Shown here piece by piece: positions 17,320 through 26,645 of a DNA stretch of 57,173 nucleotides (position 1 is the stretch's first letter; the number at the start of each line of letters is the position of its first letter). The position numbers were made by a program, and so were the translations under genes. The stretch is from assembly GCA_024690825.1 (NCBI GenBank), contig JAILOK010000044.1, forward strand, positions 1 through 57,173. The letters are read 5' to 3'. Origin of the DNA: Lachnospiraceae bacterium (lineage in GTDB: Bacteria; Bacillota; Clostridia; Lachnospirales; Lachnospiraceae). Below the pieces are notes generated by a model, which saw only the letters and a list, made by a program, of their open reading frames with translations, ran no database searches and was not told where the DNA came from.

Positions 17320-18426
17320 TTAAACATCCTGCTCCTTCCTGCAGTCCACCTGCTTCTGTGTTTTTTTGCTGATCCCAAGTACCGCCCATCTGAAGAACGG
17401 CAGTCTTGAAATGACATAGTACAGCCCGTAAGGCAGCGCAAATCCGCAAACAAGGCTCAAGAGATAACAAGCCCATGCGGGAGCGAGTCCCGGTTTTGCG
17501 ATAAACAGTGCCACAGAAGATATTCCAAGATAATGGAACAGATACAGTCCCCAGCTGTGAGAACTCATCCATTTCGTAAAACCGTTCTCAAAGTCAAAAT
17601 ACCTGGCAAATCCTCCGATCATCGCAAGACATCCGAACCATCCGTACAGCAAAAATAATGGTGAACGGTATATCGGATTGTCGGCATAGTTTTGTCCGAA
17701 ATACATGACAGTAAAAACGGTTCCCAAAGCCAGGGCAATAACAAGCCATGACGGGAAGTACTTCCCCGTGACTTTAATGACTTCATCATGGGAGAATACA
17801 AAATATCCGAGAAGAAATGCCAGAAAATAGAGTCCGAATCTGTATACCACGATTATCGGTGTGTTACCAGCCTGGCCCGCAAGATATACCACCCCTCCGA
17901 TGATGATCAGCGCCCAGAAGGGGGTATTTTTACAGTTATCCCACAGGCGGTCTCTGTCAATGGATTTGATCAGTACGATGACGAGCGAGAACAGCCACAG
18001 CATCTGCAGATACCACATCACCCCGATCCCGCTCAATATACATGCAAAGACTTTTCCTATCATCGGGATATCCGGATTTCCCCCTACGCTCGAAAAATTG
18101 ATGTTGATATATCCCTGGATGAAATAAAATACAAACAGTCCGACGGTTGTCGGAACAAGAAGCTTTGTTGTCCTGCTTTTAATAAATTCTTTTCCGGTGT
18201 GTTTATCCAGACTGTACCTGGCACTTGCTCCCGAAACTATAAAAAGGAGCATCATGAACCACGGATATACAATGTACTGATAGGCATCATAATACTGCAC
18301 ATTAAGATTCGTGATCTTACCAAGTGTCCCTACGATCCCTTCCGCGTTATACATGTAGAGAACATGGTAGATAACGACCAGAACCACGGTCACCCATCTG
18401 ATATTATCAAGATATGTCTTTCTCAT
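17320..18426 (-). CDS. acyltransferase family 3 membrane protein
   Basis: 368 residues with about ten membrane helices. The opening (RKTYLDNIRWVTVVLVVIYH) with an Arg and a His on the first helix is typical of acyltransferase-3 / OpgC-like proteins that O-acylate exported glycans or peptidoglycan. The short C-terminal tail is basic and cytoplasmic. An AAGGTGGGAT site precedes the ATG. It is monocistronic; a terminator of the upstream gene separates it from the FAH gene. The acyl acceptor is not inferable. Confidence 0.85.
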   Translation of the reverse strand: MRKTYLDNIRWVTVVLVVIYHVLYMYNAEGIVGTLGKITNLNVQYYDAYQYIVYPWFMMLLFIVSGASARYSLDKHTGKEFIKSRTTKLLVPTTVGLFVFYFIQGYININFSSVGGNPDIPMIGKVFACILSGIGVMWYLQMLWLFSLVIVLIKSIDRDRLWDNCKNTPFWALIIIGGVVYLAGQAGNTPIIVVYRFGLYFLAFLLGYFVFSHDEVIKVTGKYFPSWLVIALALGTVFTVMYFGQNYADNPIYRSPLFLLYGWFGCLAMIGGFARYFDFENGFTKWMSSHSWGLYLFHYLGISSVALFIAKPGLAPAWACYLLSLVCGFALPYGLYYVISRLPFFRWAVLGISKKTQKQVDCRKEQDV

Positions 18427-18482
18427 ATTTATCCCACCTTTGCAATTTATTTTAACGTGATTGTAAGATAATTGTTATATAA

Positions 18483-18518
18483 AAACCACCAACTTTTGTT
18501 AACAAAAATGGGTGGTTT
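18483..18518 (-). terminator. terminator of the FAH-family gene
   Basis: AAACCACC (18483-18490) pairs with GGTGGTTT (18511-18518); the loop itself holds the palindrome TTTTGTTAACAAAA. Read leftward it ends in TTTATATAA. Confidence 0.75.
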
Positions 18519-18555
18519 ATGTTAAAAATCATGTCATCATATCACTGTCCTGTTT

Positions 18556-19422
18556 TTATTGTCCTACCCTGTTTTCAAGACTGCCGATCCCACTGATCCC
18601 GCATTTTATTATATCGCCTTTTTTCAGATAAACCGGTGGTTTCATGCCCATTGCAACACCGCCGGGGGTTCCGGTAGCAATGATGGTCCCTGCCTTTAAA
18701 AGCATTCCCCGGGATAATTCGGATACAGCTTCTTCGATGGAAGTTATCATGTATTTCGTATTGCTGTCCTGTCTTTTTTCACCATTCACATAGCAGGATA
18801 TATCAAGATCGTGTGCATCAGATATCTCGTCAGCTGTAACGATGCACGGACCCATGGGGGTATATCCGTCAAGACTTTTTCCGCGATACCACTGCTGATG
18901 CTTAGACTGAAGATTTCTTGCGCTGACATCATTGATTATCGTATATCCGAGTATGTATTTTGCGGCTTCATTTACGGATACATTTAACGCATCCTTTTTG
19001 ATGACCACTCCAAGTTCAACTTCATAATCCAGACTGTCAACAAAATCATATACAGGTATGGTACCGTCCGGATCGTTTGCGGTATTGACTCTTTTTGAAA
19101 AATATACCGTATCGGCCTTTTTCGTAAAATCCAGCACATCGACGGTCTCTTCTACATGAGATCTGTAATTGACTCCGAGACATATGATATCCTGAAGCGG
19201 CACGGGTATGGGCGCCTTTATTATGTAATTGGCTGCTTCCGTTTTTGGGGCATCTGCCTCAAGTCCTTTAACGATCAACGGGCTCAGCTCATCAAAATGA
19301 AAGATCAGGTCGTTCATATCCTTTACATCGATTCCGAGTGATCCCAGAGTGTACAGTTTACCGTCTTTTCCTTCAACTGCTGTATGTTGTTTCGTTTCTG
19401 ATTCTATCGTGTATAATTTCAT
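18556..19422 (-). CDS. fumarylacetoacetate hydrolase (FAH) family protein
   Basis: 288 residues. The FAH fold is shown by DYEVELGVVI (metal-binding Glu pair), INDVSARNLQ, GKSLDGYTPMGPCIVT and the glycine motif TGTPGGV. Members hydrolyse or decarboxylate beta-diketo or acylpyruvate acids with a divalent metal. The first 60 residues form the usual small N-terminal lid domain. It is a lone gene next to a membrane protein, so the pathway is not indicated; acylpyruvase-like or oxaloacetate-decarboxylase-like activity are both possible. Confidence 0.85.
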   Translation of the reverse strand: MKLYTIESETKQHTAVEGKDGKLYTLGSLGIDVKDMNDLIFHFDELSPLIVKGLEADAPKTEAANYIIKAPIPVPLQDIICLGVNYRSHVEETVDVLDFTKKADTVYFSKRVNTANDPDGTIPVYDFVDSLDYEVELGVVIKKDALNVSVNEAAKYILGYTIINDVSARNLQSKHQQWYRGKSLDGYTPMGPCIVTADEISDAHDLDISCYVNGEKRQDSNTKYMITSIEEAVSELSRGMLLKAGTIIATGTPGGVAMGMKPPVYLKKGDIIKCGISGIGSLENRVGQ

Positions 19423-19455
19423 CTTTTGTTCCTTTTCCTTTTGTTTTCATACTAT

Positions 19456-20028
19456 CTAAATCTTTCCATTAAGAAAAGAAAGCGGGCCTTCTGTAGTAGT
19501 CTGTGAACCCGGTATCCTTGTGTCCATCTGCCAGTTCTGCTGTCCGGGTTCAAAGCTTCCGCATGCGCTTAATATCATGATATCCGATACGATACGAATG
19601 ATCACGGCTATCACTGCCGTAACGGTATCCTGAGGTTTTTCCAGATGTTCCATCATATCCTTAAAGATCATTGCAAGCACCGCGATGTTCAAAATACTTA
19701 ATAAAAGACTGAGAGCATTTCCTATGAACGGGATTACATTTATGACAATTGCGATAACATATGCGACCATCGGCCATAGTTTTAATACAACGGCAGGCGC
19801 ATCCCAACCGTATATATTTATCCTTTCGGATTTCCCGTAGGTAGCCTCGACTATAGCCCAGATATTGGCTATAGGAATAAAAGCCATCCATGCATTCTCA
19901 TAACTTCTTATCCTCAGATATCGGTATCTTGCAAATGATGCCACCAGATAAAGGGCAAGAGCTATTAAGGAAAATACTGCAATAAACCCTGTCATTGCAA
20001 TTAAATATCCATCTAAATATTCATCCAT
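19456..20028 (-). CDS. small multi-pass membrane protein, unknown function
   Basis: 190 residues from the ATG at 20026-20028, which has GGAGG eight bases upstream; the frame continues upstream without a site. Four or five hydrophobic segments are seen (IAMTGFIAVFSLIALALYLV, AWMAFIPIANIWAIVEA, VVLKLWPMVAYVIAIVINVI, LLSILNIAVLAMIF). The pattern resembles small DUF5684-like membrane proteins of Firmicutes, with a polar C-terminal tail. Only 33 bases separate it from the FAH gene, so the two are probably cotranscribed. Confidence 0.65.
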   Translation of the reverse strand: MDEYLDGYLIAMTGFIAVFSLIALALYLVASFARYRYLRIRSYENAWMAFIPIANIWAIVEATYGKSERINIYGWDAPAVVLKLWPMVAYVIAIVINVIPFIGNALSLLLSILNIAVLAMIFKDMMEHLEKPQDTVTAVIAVIIRIVSDIMILSACGSFEPGQQNWQMDTRIPGSQTTTEGPLSFLNGKI

Positions 20029-20187
20029 AATCCAATCCTCCAAAAACTTATTATTTTTTGCAGATCCCTGTCTCCTGCCGGCATTGTTCATAATCAAGTT
20101 TCTTTGCTTTAACTCATTTTAACATAATACCTGATAACAAAAAACTATCACCCCCACGCTTAAATACTCTTTTACTGACCCTGTCCC

Positions 20188-20216
20188 TTGACTACCCGCC
20201 GTTTTTTTGGCATACT
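20188..20216 (+). promoter_or_regulatory. probable promoter of the glutaminyl-tRNA synthetase gene
   Basis: TTGACT (20188-20193), a 17-base spacer and CATACT (20211-20216). No T-box leader is seen. Confidence 0.5.
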
Positions 20217-20291
20217 TTTTTGGCGAACTTTAAGGCGTATCGGAGGGTTCGCGAAAGTTTACAGAGACTTTTTTCGGAGAGGAACTTTAGG

Positions 20292-21956
20292 ATGGATACA
20301 AAGAGCAGAAATTTTATTGAGGTCGAGATAGATAAGGATCTGGAGAATGGGGTCTATGACAGCGTGATGACCCGTTTTCCTCCGGAACCGAACGGATATC
20401 TGCATATAGGACATGCGAAGTCGATCCTTTTAAACTACGGTCTGGCAAAGGAATATGGCGGAAAATTCAATCTCCGTTTTGATGATACGAATCCGACGAA
20501 GGAAAAGACGGAATTTGTTGATTCCATAAAAGAGGATGTGAAGTGGCTGGGAGCCGACTGGGAGGACAGGCTGTATTTTGCATCTGATTATTTCGGCAGG
20601 ATGTATGAGGCGGCTGTCACTCTGATCAAAAAGGGGAAGGCCTATGTATCCGAACTTACTGCCGATGAAATAAGGGAATACCGTGGGACACTTACCGAAC
20701 CGGGAAAAAATGATCCGTCAAGAGACAGGAGCATAGAAGAAAACCTGAAGCTTTTTGAGGATATGAAGAACGGAGTGTTTGCCGACGGCGAAAGAACACT
20801 TCGCGCAAAGGTGGATATGGCTTCGCCCAATATGAACATGAGGGATCCGGTGATCTACAGAGTGGCGCATCTTTCCCATCATAATACGGGAGATAAGTGG
20901 TGCATTTACCCGATGTATGATTTTGCACATCCCTTAGAGGATGCGTTCGAGGGGATCTCGCACAGCATCTGTACGCTTGAGTTTGAGGATCACAGACCGA
21001 TCTACAACTGGGTCGTGGAAAATGTAGGCTTTGAAAGACCGCCCAGACAGATAGAGTTTGCAAAGCTTTTTCTCAATAATGTGGTTACCGGAAAGAGATA
21101 TATCAAGAAACTGGTGGAAAACGGCACCGTGGACGGATGGGATGATCCGAGGCTTGTTTCCATCGCAGGTCTTCGCAGGCGCGGCTACACACCCGAATCC
21201 ATACAGAAGTTCGTCGAGCTTGTCGGTGTTTCAAAGGCGAATTCCACGGTCGAAATGGATATGCTCGAGTACTGTATCCGTGAAGATCTGAAGGAAAAGG
21301 ACAAGAGGATAATGGCTGTCCTCGATCCCTTAAAACTCATAATAGATAACTATCCGGAGGGACAGACCGAGGAGCTTACTGCGATAAATAATCCTGAAAA
21401 TGAGGAACTCGGCACAAGGACAGTAGAGTTTGGAAGAGAGCTTTACATCGAGAGGAGCGACTTCATGGAGGAGCCTCCTAAGAAGTACTTCAGGCTCTTC
21501 CCGGGAAATGAGGTCAGGCTGATGCATGCCTATTTCGTGACCTGCACAGGCTGCGACAAGGATGAGAACGGCAATATAACAGCAGTGCACTGCACCTACG
21601 ATCCTGCCACAAAGCAGGGCGGGGCGCCGGTTGAAAGGAAGGTAAAGGGAACGATCCACTGGGTAAAGGCAGACACTGCCCTTAAGTGCGAGGCAAGACT
21701 GTATGAAAATATTGTGGACGAGGAAAAAGGGGTGTATGATGAGAACGGTGAGGTGAACTTAAATCCCAACAGCCTCGTAAAGATGGAAAGCTGCTATGTG
21801 GAGCCCTGGCTTAAGGATGCCCAACCCTATGACAGTTTCCAGTTTGTAAGGAACGGATTTTTCTGTGTGGATGCAAAGGATTCAAAGCCCGGCGCGCCGG
21901 TGTTCAACAGGATCGTTGGATTGAAATCATCCTTCAAACTGCCGACGCAGCAGTAG
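20292..21956 (+). CDS. glnS: glutamine--tRNA ligase (GlnRS)
   Basis: 554 residues from the ATG at 20292 with GGAGAGG upstream, matching the length of the E. coli enzyme; an in-frame frame upstream from 20220 lacks conservation. The class I synthetase signature HIGH is present ([10 protein letters not shown]). The KMSKS-class loop, usually MSKR in GlnRS, reads TGKRY here, keeping the Lys. The catalytic domain is followed by the all-beta anticodon domain ([18 protein letters not shown]). It charges tRNA-Gln with glutamine. Many Firmicutes instead use GluRS plus GatCAB, so the gene is consistent with ancient transfer into this lineage. Confidence 0.95.
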   Translation: MDTKSRNFIEVEIDKDLENGVYDSVMTRFPPEPNGYLHIGHAKSILLNYGLAKEYGGKFNLRFDDTNPTKEKTEFVDSIKEDVKWLGADWEDRLYFASDYFGRMYEAAVTLIKKGKAYVSELTADEIREYRGTLTEPGKNDPSRDRSIEENLKLFEDMKNGVFADGERTLRAKVDMASPNMNMRDPVIYRVAHLSHHNTGDKWCIYPMYDFAHPLEDAFEGISHSICTLEFEDHRPIYNWVVENVGFERPPRQIEFAKLFLNNVVTGKRYIKKLVENGTVDGWDDPRLVSIAGLRRRGYTPESIQKFVELVGVSKANSTVEMDMLEYCIREDLKEKDKRIMAVLDPLKLIIDNYPEGQTEELTAINNPENEELGTRTVEFGRELYIERSDFMEEPPKKYFRLFPGNEVRLMHAYFVTCTGCDKDENGNITAVHCTYDPATKQGGAPVERKVKGTIHWVKADTALKCEARLYENIVDEEKGVYDENGEVNLNPNSLVKMESCYVEPWLKDAQPYDSFQFVRNGFFCVDAKDSKPGAPVFNRIVGLKSSFKLPTQQ

Positions 21957-22006
21957 ATAATAAGAACAGGTCGCTGCTGATGTTTTTTACATAAGGAGGT
22001 TAAGAG

Positions 22007-22345
22007 ATGGCAAAGAGTTTCGGAAAGTTTTTATTCGGAGCCGCGCTGGCGGGAGCCGCTGCTGCAGGCGTTTATTACTGGCTTAAGTCAAATGAAGATC
22101 TTGAAGATTTTGACGATTTCGATGATGATGTAAATGACGACCTCGAAGATTTTCTGGAGGAGGAAGCAAAGAACAGTGAAAGAGAGTATGTTCCCCTTGA
22201 TCTTTCCAAAGACAGAAAAGCGGAAGAGGGTGACAAGGTCATCGGAAATGTGAATGATGCCAAAGACAATGTGGTAAAGGAATCAGATAAGGCCGTAAAT
22301 GAGGCCAAGGAGTTTGAATTTAAGGAACTGACAGATAAGGATTGA
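22007..22345 (+). CDS. small membrane-anchored acidic protein
   Basis: 112 residues: one N-terminal hydrophobic helix (FGKFLFGAALAGAAAAGVYYW), then a very acidic stretch (DLEDFDDFDDDVNDDLEDF) and a charged helical tail. An AAGGAGG site precedes the ATG and a good terminator follows. The layout resembles YtxH-like small envelope proteins. Function unknown. Confidence 0.75.
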   Translation: MAKSFGKFLFGAALAGAAAAGVYYWLKSNEDLEDFDDFDDDVNDDLEDFLEEEAKNSEREYVPLDLSKDRKAEEGDKVIGNVNDAKDNVVKESDKAVNEAKEFEFKELTDKD

Positions 22346-22352
22346 AAAAAAG

Positions 22353-22377
22353 GACCCGCCGAATCGGCGGGTCTTTT
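22353..22377. terminator. bidirectional terminator between convergent genes
   Basis: GACCCGCCG (22353-22361) and CGGCGGGTC (22365-22373) with a three-base loop. T4 follows rightward and a run of T follows leftward. Confidence 0.9.
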
Positions 22378-22381
22378 ATAT

Positions 22382-23227
22382 TTACTGATTTTTCTTTTCC
22401 AGAATAAGTTCTTTTAAGTTTCTTGCCTTGTCCTTGATACGGGTGTTTGCCGTCTTTGAAACAAGCAGCTCCGAGAGGAGTCTGGTCGATACATCAAATT
22501 TGCCGCATTCATAGCCCAAAGCAGCGATAATGTAATCCACGGTATTTTCATCCATGCCGCACATCGGGAAATCCTCGGAGGATCTTGCTTTGATGAAACC
22601 TTCGAGGGAATTATTTAAAAGTTCTGTCTCGTTTGCCCGGCATTCCTTGAAATCGTCCTGATAGGTCGGCGAATTCTTGTCGAGCTTTTCTCTCTTGCCT
22701 CTTACGATCCATGCAGTCTGCAGGCAAAGATAAGCTTTTTCCGAGTTTTTGGCTCCCTTTACAACTGCGCATGCGATAGCCATCTGGTAATGTCTGATGG
22801 CTGTATCATAATCATAGGTCGTCTTGTCCTCATCATGATCGTTGTTTCTGTAATTGGCACCGATCTTTTCACGGATCACAGCCTTCTGCTTTGATGTGAT
22901 ATCGTTAAAAGCCTGGCCTCTTGCCGAGTAGCCGCATTCGTGGCACATGATGGCCGAATACTTGAGAGAATCAAAGGGATCATATTTCGGACGCAGATCG
23001 ATGTCCTGTCCGAGGAGTTTCATTCGGTTTGCCTTGACGGCAAGATGCGAAAATTCCTTCCCGCATACGGGACATTCCATGGATTTTTTTAAGAGAAATT
23101 CTTCTTCGATCTCTTCGGGCTTTTTCTGTTCAGCCGCTGCTGCAGCCTTTTCCTTTTTTTCATCAGCAAAAAGACTTCCGTCCTTTAAGTCTATGCCCAT
23201 ATTTCCAAGGCCTGATAGTATACCCAC
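22382..23227 (-). CDS. DUF2225 family zinc-binding protein
   Basis: 281 residues. Two CxxC pairs (ECPVCGKEF and MCHECGYSA) form a likely zinc site, in the DUF2225 arrangement. The C-terminal 150 residues are helical and TPR-like (HYQMAIACAVVKGAKNSEKA). The first 45 residues include an Ala/Lys/Glu-rich linker. Function in the family is unknown. It ends at the shared bidirectional terminator. Confidence 0.75.
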   Translation of the reverse strand: MGILSGLGNMGIDLKDGSLFADEKKEKAAAAAEQKKPEEIEEEFLLKKSMECPVCGKEFSHLAVKANRMKLLGQDIDLRPKYDPFDSLKYSAIMCHECGYSARGQAFNDITSKQKAVIREKIGANYRNNDHDEDKTTYDYDTAIRHYQMAIACAVVKGAKNSEKAYLCLQTAWIVRGKREKLDKNSPTYQDDFKECRANETELLNNSLEGFIKARSSEDFPMCGMDENTVDYIIAALGYECGKFDVSTRLLSELLVSKTANTRIKDKARNLKELILEKKNQ

Positions 23228-23297
23228 TGTTTACACCTCCGAAAAAAGATACTTATCCTTCAAGATTATAGAACATTCCGTTCTTTTGTGCAATCGC

Positions 23298-24269
23298 TTA
23301 TATTTTATCCCTCAAAAATCTTTCTTTTATGGCTTCCTCCGGTGACTCTCCAAGGAGTGAAGTTTTTTCCTTCGGTATGAATCCGCCAGCCATGAAAGCG
23401 TGCCCTCCACCGTTTCCGATGCCTGCAAGAGCGCCTGCTATCAGCTTTCCTGCATGGACGGAAGGTGTTTCGGAACGAACCGAAAATTTGATCCCGTCGT
23501 CTCTTTTTGCAAACAGCACCGCCACTTCGACCTCTTCAAGCGAAAGGATGAAATCGGCCACAACTGCAAGCTGGGCATCGGTACAGGCAAAAGGTATACC
23601 CGCAAATCCGGTACGCCCGTAAACGCTGATATCGTCGATGGCAGAAGCATATGCCTGAAGATCCTTGAATTCCATGCTGTTCGTGGTCAGCTCGGTAAGA
23701 TTGTCAGCATTTGCATGGGGGAAGAGAAATCCGTACATTTCTATATCCTTTAATGTGACGCCCCTCGTGAAATGCAGGGTATCCATTTTCATGCCGTAAA
23801 GCATCGCCGTGGCCGTATGCTCATCAGGTTCAATTCCCAGTTCTTTATAGTATTCCGCGATGAGAGTACAGCAGCTGCCGACGATCCTTATGTCGCTGTA
23901 TCTGTATTTCACATCGGAAGCCTTCGGGTGGTGATCTATGCATGCTATCTCATCTCCGGGAAGATCTCTGATGTTTCCTCCGTCTTTTTGTGAGTCTATG
24001 CAGATCACCGGATCACTTTCTCTCATTTCCACAGGCAGGGCATCTTCGGCAAAGATTTCAATATCACAGAGCTTCATCATGCGCAGCATGTTCACCCTGT
24101 CGATCTGTCCCACATAGCAGAGCACCGCTTCTATCCCGTAGTGCTTCAGGATGCCAAGGAGGCCGAATCCCGAGCCTATGGCATCAGGATCGGGAAAATT
24201 GTGGGTCTGCACAAAAACCCTCTTACCCTTCAGATATTCAATGAGTTTGAGAAATGCGGTTTTATCCAT
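23298..24269 (-). CDS. DHH/DHHA1 phosphoesterase, NrnA-like
   Basis: 323 residues from the ATG at 24267-24269 with GGAGG eleven bases upstream. An N-terminal DHH domain has QTHNFPDPDAIGSG, ICIDSQ and CIDHHPKASD; the C-terminal DHHA1 domain has the substrate-binding GNGGGHAFMAGG. Such enzymes degrade short RNA (nanoRNase) or linear and cyclic dinucleotides such as pApA. Soluble, with no GGDEF or PAS part, so it is not the membrane GdpP type. Nucleotide specificity cannot be read from sequence. Confidence 0.85.
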   Translation of the reverse strand: MDKTAFLKLIEYLKGKRVFVQTHNFPDPDAIGSGFGLLGILKHYGIEAVLCYVGQIDRVNMLRMMKLCDIEIFAEDALPVEMRESDPVICIDSQKDGGNIRDLPGDEIACIDHHPKASDVKYRYSDIRIVGSCCTLIAEYYKELGIEPDEHTATAMLYGMKMDTLHFTRGVTLKDIEMYGFLFPHANADNLTELTTNSMEFKDLQAYASAIDDISVYGRTGFAGIPFACTDAQLAVVADFILSLEEVEVAVLFAKRDDGIKFSVRSETPSVHAGKLIAGALAGIGNGGGHAFMAGGFIPKEKTSLLGESPEEAIKERFLRDKI

Positions 24270-24360
24270 AGTCTGGCATACCTCCAAAATTGCGTTAATA
24301 GAACCATTATAGTTTAATCCGTTTCAGGTATCAAATCTGGCAGGTAAAAATGCCGCCATT

Positions 24361-24422
24361 CGCCTGATCAATACTTTCGGTCGGGCGGAACAAACTGATT
24401 ATTCAAAAAAGACCCGTCAGCG
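24361..24422. repeat. family B repeat, one end only
   Basis: CGCCTGATCAATACTTTCGG onward to GACCCGTCAGCG matches, in inverted orientation, the right end of the element at 3798-3995 over about 60 bases. The terminal hairpin arms differ but still pair (CGCCTGA with TCGGGCG). The rest of the element is missing. It sits upstream of the AmmeMemoRadiSam gene. Confidence 0.7.
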
Positions 24423-24490
24423 ATTTTTTAAGTAGCGGAACTTTGGGAATATGGTAGAATAAAAACAGCAACCGCACAGGAGGTGAACGC

Positions 24491-25819
24491 ATGTCCATTC
24501 TTGCAGGCATTATGCTGCCGCATCCCCCGCTTGCCGTACCGGAGGTGGGAGGCGGCGATGAAAAGATGATACAGCCCACCATAGACGGCTTTATAAAAGC
24601 GGCAAAGACTATTGCAGAATTAAAGCCCGATACGATCATACTTACATCACCGCATTCGGTGATGTATCAAGACTTCTTTCATATCTCGCCCGGGAGGAGC
24701 GCGAAGGGAAACTTTGCCTCATTCCGCGCACCTGAGGTTTCGATGAGCGTCACCTATGATGACGAACTGGTCAAAGCCATTGAAAGCCGGGCAAAAAAAC
24801 TTCAGTTCCCCGCAGGCACCATGGGTGAGAGGGATCCGAAGCTTGATCACGGTACCATGGTTCCACTATATTATGTCAACCAATATTATACGGATTATAA
24901 ACTCGTGCGCATCGGACTTTCGGGACTTTCCCTTGAAACCCACTACCAGCTGGGCCGGATAATAAGAACGGCAAACGACAGCTTAGGCCGCCGCAGTGTT
25001 TTTCTGGCAAGCGGAGATCTGTCCCACTGCCAGAAGGAGGACGGACCTTACGGCTATAAAAAAGAGGGAGTCGAATACGACGAAAAACTCATGGCTGTGA
25101 TGAAGGGCGGAAACTTAAAAGAACTGACTGATTTTGATGAGCTGTTTCTTGGAGAGGCCGAGGAATGTGGGCACCGTTCCTTTACGATAATGGCAGGCGC
25201 ATTTGACGGAATCGCTCTGAAATCCGAGATCATGTCACATGAGGCCACCTTCGGGGTGGGCTACGGCACAGGCATCTTCATGCCCGAAAAGGAGGTTTTG
25301 TCCATGTCATCAGATGATCCTTTGGTAAAGCTTGCAACTGATTCGATACACGAATTTGTAAATAATAAAAGAGTGCTGAAAAACTATGAGATCCCCGACA
25401 TCATCAAAGGACAGAGGGCAGGCGCCTTCGTTTCCGTTCATGAAAGCGGGATGCTCAGGGGGTGCATAGGAACCATACTTCCGGTGAGGGATACCCTTGC
25501 GGAGGAGATAGTAAGAAACGCGGTTTCGGCGGTTTCGGAGGACCCCAGATTTTCGCCGGTCACAAAAGAAGAACTGCCCGATCTTGAGATAAATGTCGAC
25601 ATCCTCACAGAGCCCGAAGATATATCCTCCATGGATGAACTGGATGTGAAAAAATACGGAGTTATCGTGACGAGCGGCTACAAAAGGGGACTTCTCCTGC
25701 CTGATCTTGAGGGGGTGGATACAGTCATCGAACAGGTTCTCATTGCAAAAAGGAAGGCGGGCATCGGTGACAGGGAGCCCTACACCATGCAGAGATTTGA
25801 GGTCATCCGTCATGTCTGA
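24491..25819 (+). CDS. AmmeMemoRadiSam system proteins B and A fused (Memo-like + AMMECR1)
   Basis: 442 residues in two parts. Residues 1-260 form a LigB-type extradiol dioxygenase-like / Memo domain (LPHPPLAVPEVGG, TSPHSVMY, LDHGTMVPLYY, ASGDLSHC). Residues 275-442 form an AMMECR1 domain (GAFVSVHESGMLRGCIGTIL, later DLEINVDILTEPE). These two and a radical SAM protein recur together across bacteria and archaea and are named AmmeMemoRadiSam; the shared reaction is not established. Here A and B are one polypeptide. The stop overlaps the start of the radical SAM gene in the string ATGTCTGA, indicating translational coupling. Confidence 0.9.
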   Translation: MSILAGIMLPHPPLAVPEVGGGDEKMIQPTIDGFIKAAKTIAELKPDTIILTSPHSVMYQDFFHISPGRSAKGNFASFRAPEVSMSVTYDDELVKAIESRAKKLQFPAGTMGERDPKLDHGTMVPLYYVNQYYTDYKLVRIGLSGLSLETHYQLGRIIRTANDSLGRRSVFLASGDLSHCQKEDGPYGYKKEGVEYDEKLMAVMKGGNLKELTDFDELFLGEAEECGHRSFTIMAGAFDGIALKSEIMSHEATFGVGYGTGIFMPEKEVLSMSSDDPLVKLATDSIHEFVNNKRVLKNYEIPDIIKGQRAGAFVSVHESGMLRGCIGTILPVRDTLAEEIVRNAVSAVSEDPRFSPVTKEELPDLEINVDILTEPEDISSMDELDVKKYGVIVTSGYKRGLLLPDLEGVDTVIEQVLIAKRKAGIGDREPYTMQRFEVIRHV

Positions 25820-26645
25820 GGATCTTATTATCTGTCCGGCATGTCCCCATCACTGCAGACTGAAAAACGGAGAAACAGGACTTTGCAGGGCAAGAAAAAA
25901 CACAGACGGAAGATCGGAGAGCGTAAGCTACGGTCTTGTCACATCGATCGCGCTCGATCCGATAGAAAAAAAGCCTCTCTTTCATTTTCATCCGGGTTCG
26001 AAAATCCTTTCGGTCGGAGGCTTCGGCTGCAATCTTTCCTGCCCTTTCTGTCAGAATCATGATATCTCCCAGAAGGGCATGGGACAGACGGAGGTTGAAA
26101 AACTTTCACCTGAAGATCTTCTTGAACTTGCGTTAAAGCTTCGGGAAAAAGGGAACATCGGAGCGGCTTTTACCTACAATGAACCTCTCACCGGCTACGA
26201 GTATGTGAGAGACTCGGCGGTCTTATTAAAAGAAAAAGGACTGTGCACCGCGGTCGTGACAAACGGAAATTTTGAAAGGGAGATTCTTGATGCCGTCCTT
26301 CCTTTCATCGATGCCTTTAATATTGACTTAAAGGGTTTTTCAAAGGAAGCCTACGACAGACTTGGCGGTGACTTTGAAACGGTGAAGGCTTTTATTATAC
26401 AGGCATCAGAAAAAGCTCATGTCGAGATCACATCCCTCATAGTGACGGGGATAAATGACGGGATCGAAGAGATGGAAAAAGAGGCAGAGTGGATCGCTTC
26501 GGTCGACCCGGGCATACCGCTTCACATCAACAGATATTTCCCGCGTTACAGATATCATGAGCCGTCAACGGATATAAATCTGCTTTATGAAATGAAAAAG
26601 ACTGCAGAAAAATATCTGAAGCACGTATATGTCGGAAATGTCTGA
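25812..26645 (+). CDS. AmmeMemoRadiSam system radical SAM enzyme
   Basis: 277 residues from ATG 25812. The 4Fe-4S cluster motif CNLSCPFCQNHD (C-x3-C-x2-C) is present, along with an N-terminal extra cysteine cluster (CPACPHHCRLKNGETGLCRA), typical of PflA-like radical SAM proteins of this system. Later AFTYNEPLTGYEYV and NIDLKGF match SAM-binding strands. It should reductively cleave SAM to a 5'-deoxyadenosyl radical; the substrate is unknown. It overlaps the genes on both sides by eight bases each, so all three are one translational unit. Confidence 0.9.
   Translation: MSEDLIICPACPHHCRLKNGETGLCRARKNTDGRSESVSYGLVTSIALDPIEKKPLFHFHPGSKILSVGGFGCNLSCPFCQNHDISQKGMGQTEVEKLSPEDLLELALKLREKGNIGAAFTYNEPLTGYEYVRDSAVLLKEKGLCTAVVTNGNFEREILDAVLPFIDAFNIDLKGFSKEAYDRLGGDFETVKAFIIQASEKAHVEITSLIVTGINDGIEEMEKEAEWIASVDPGIPLHINRYFPRYRYHEPSTDINLLYEMKKTAEKYLKHVYVGNV

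Noticed and set aside
17788-18471. 227-codon frame on the plus strand over the acyltransferase gene
   Set aside because: It is antisense to a gene with clear membrane helices and a good ribosome binding site.
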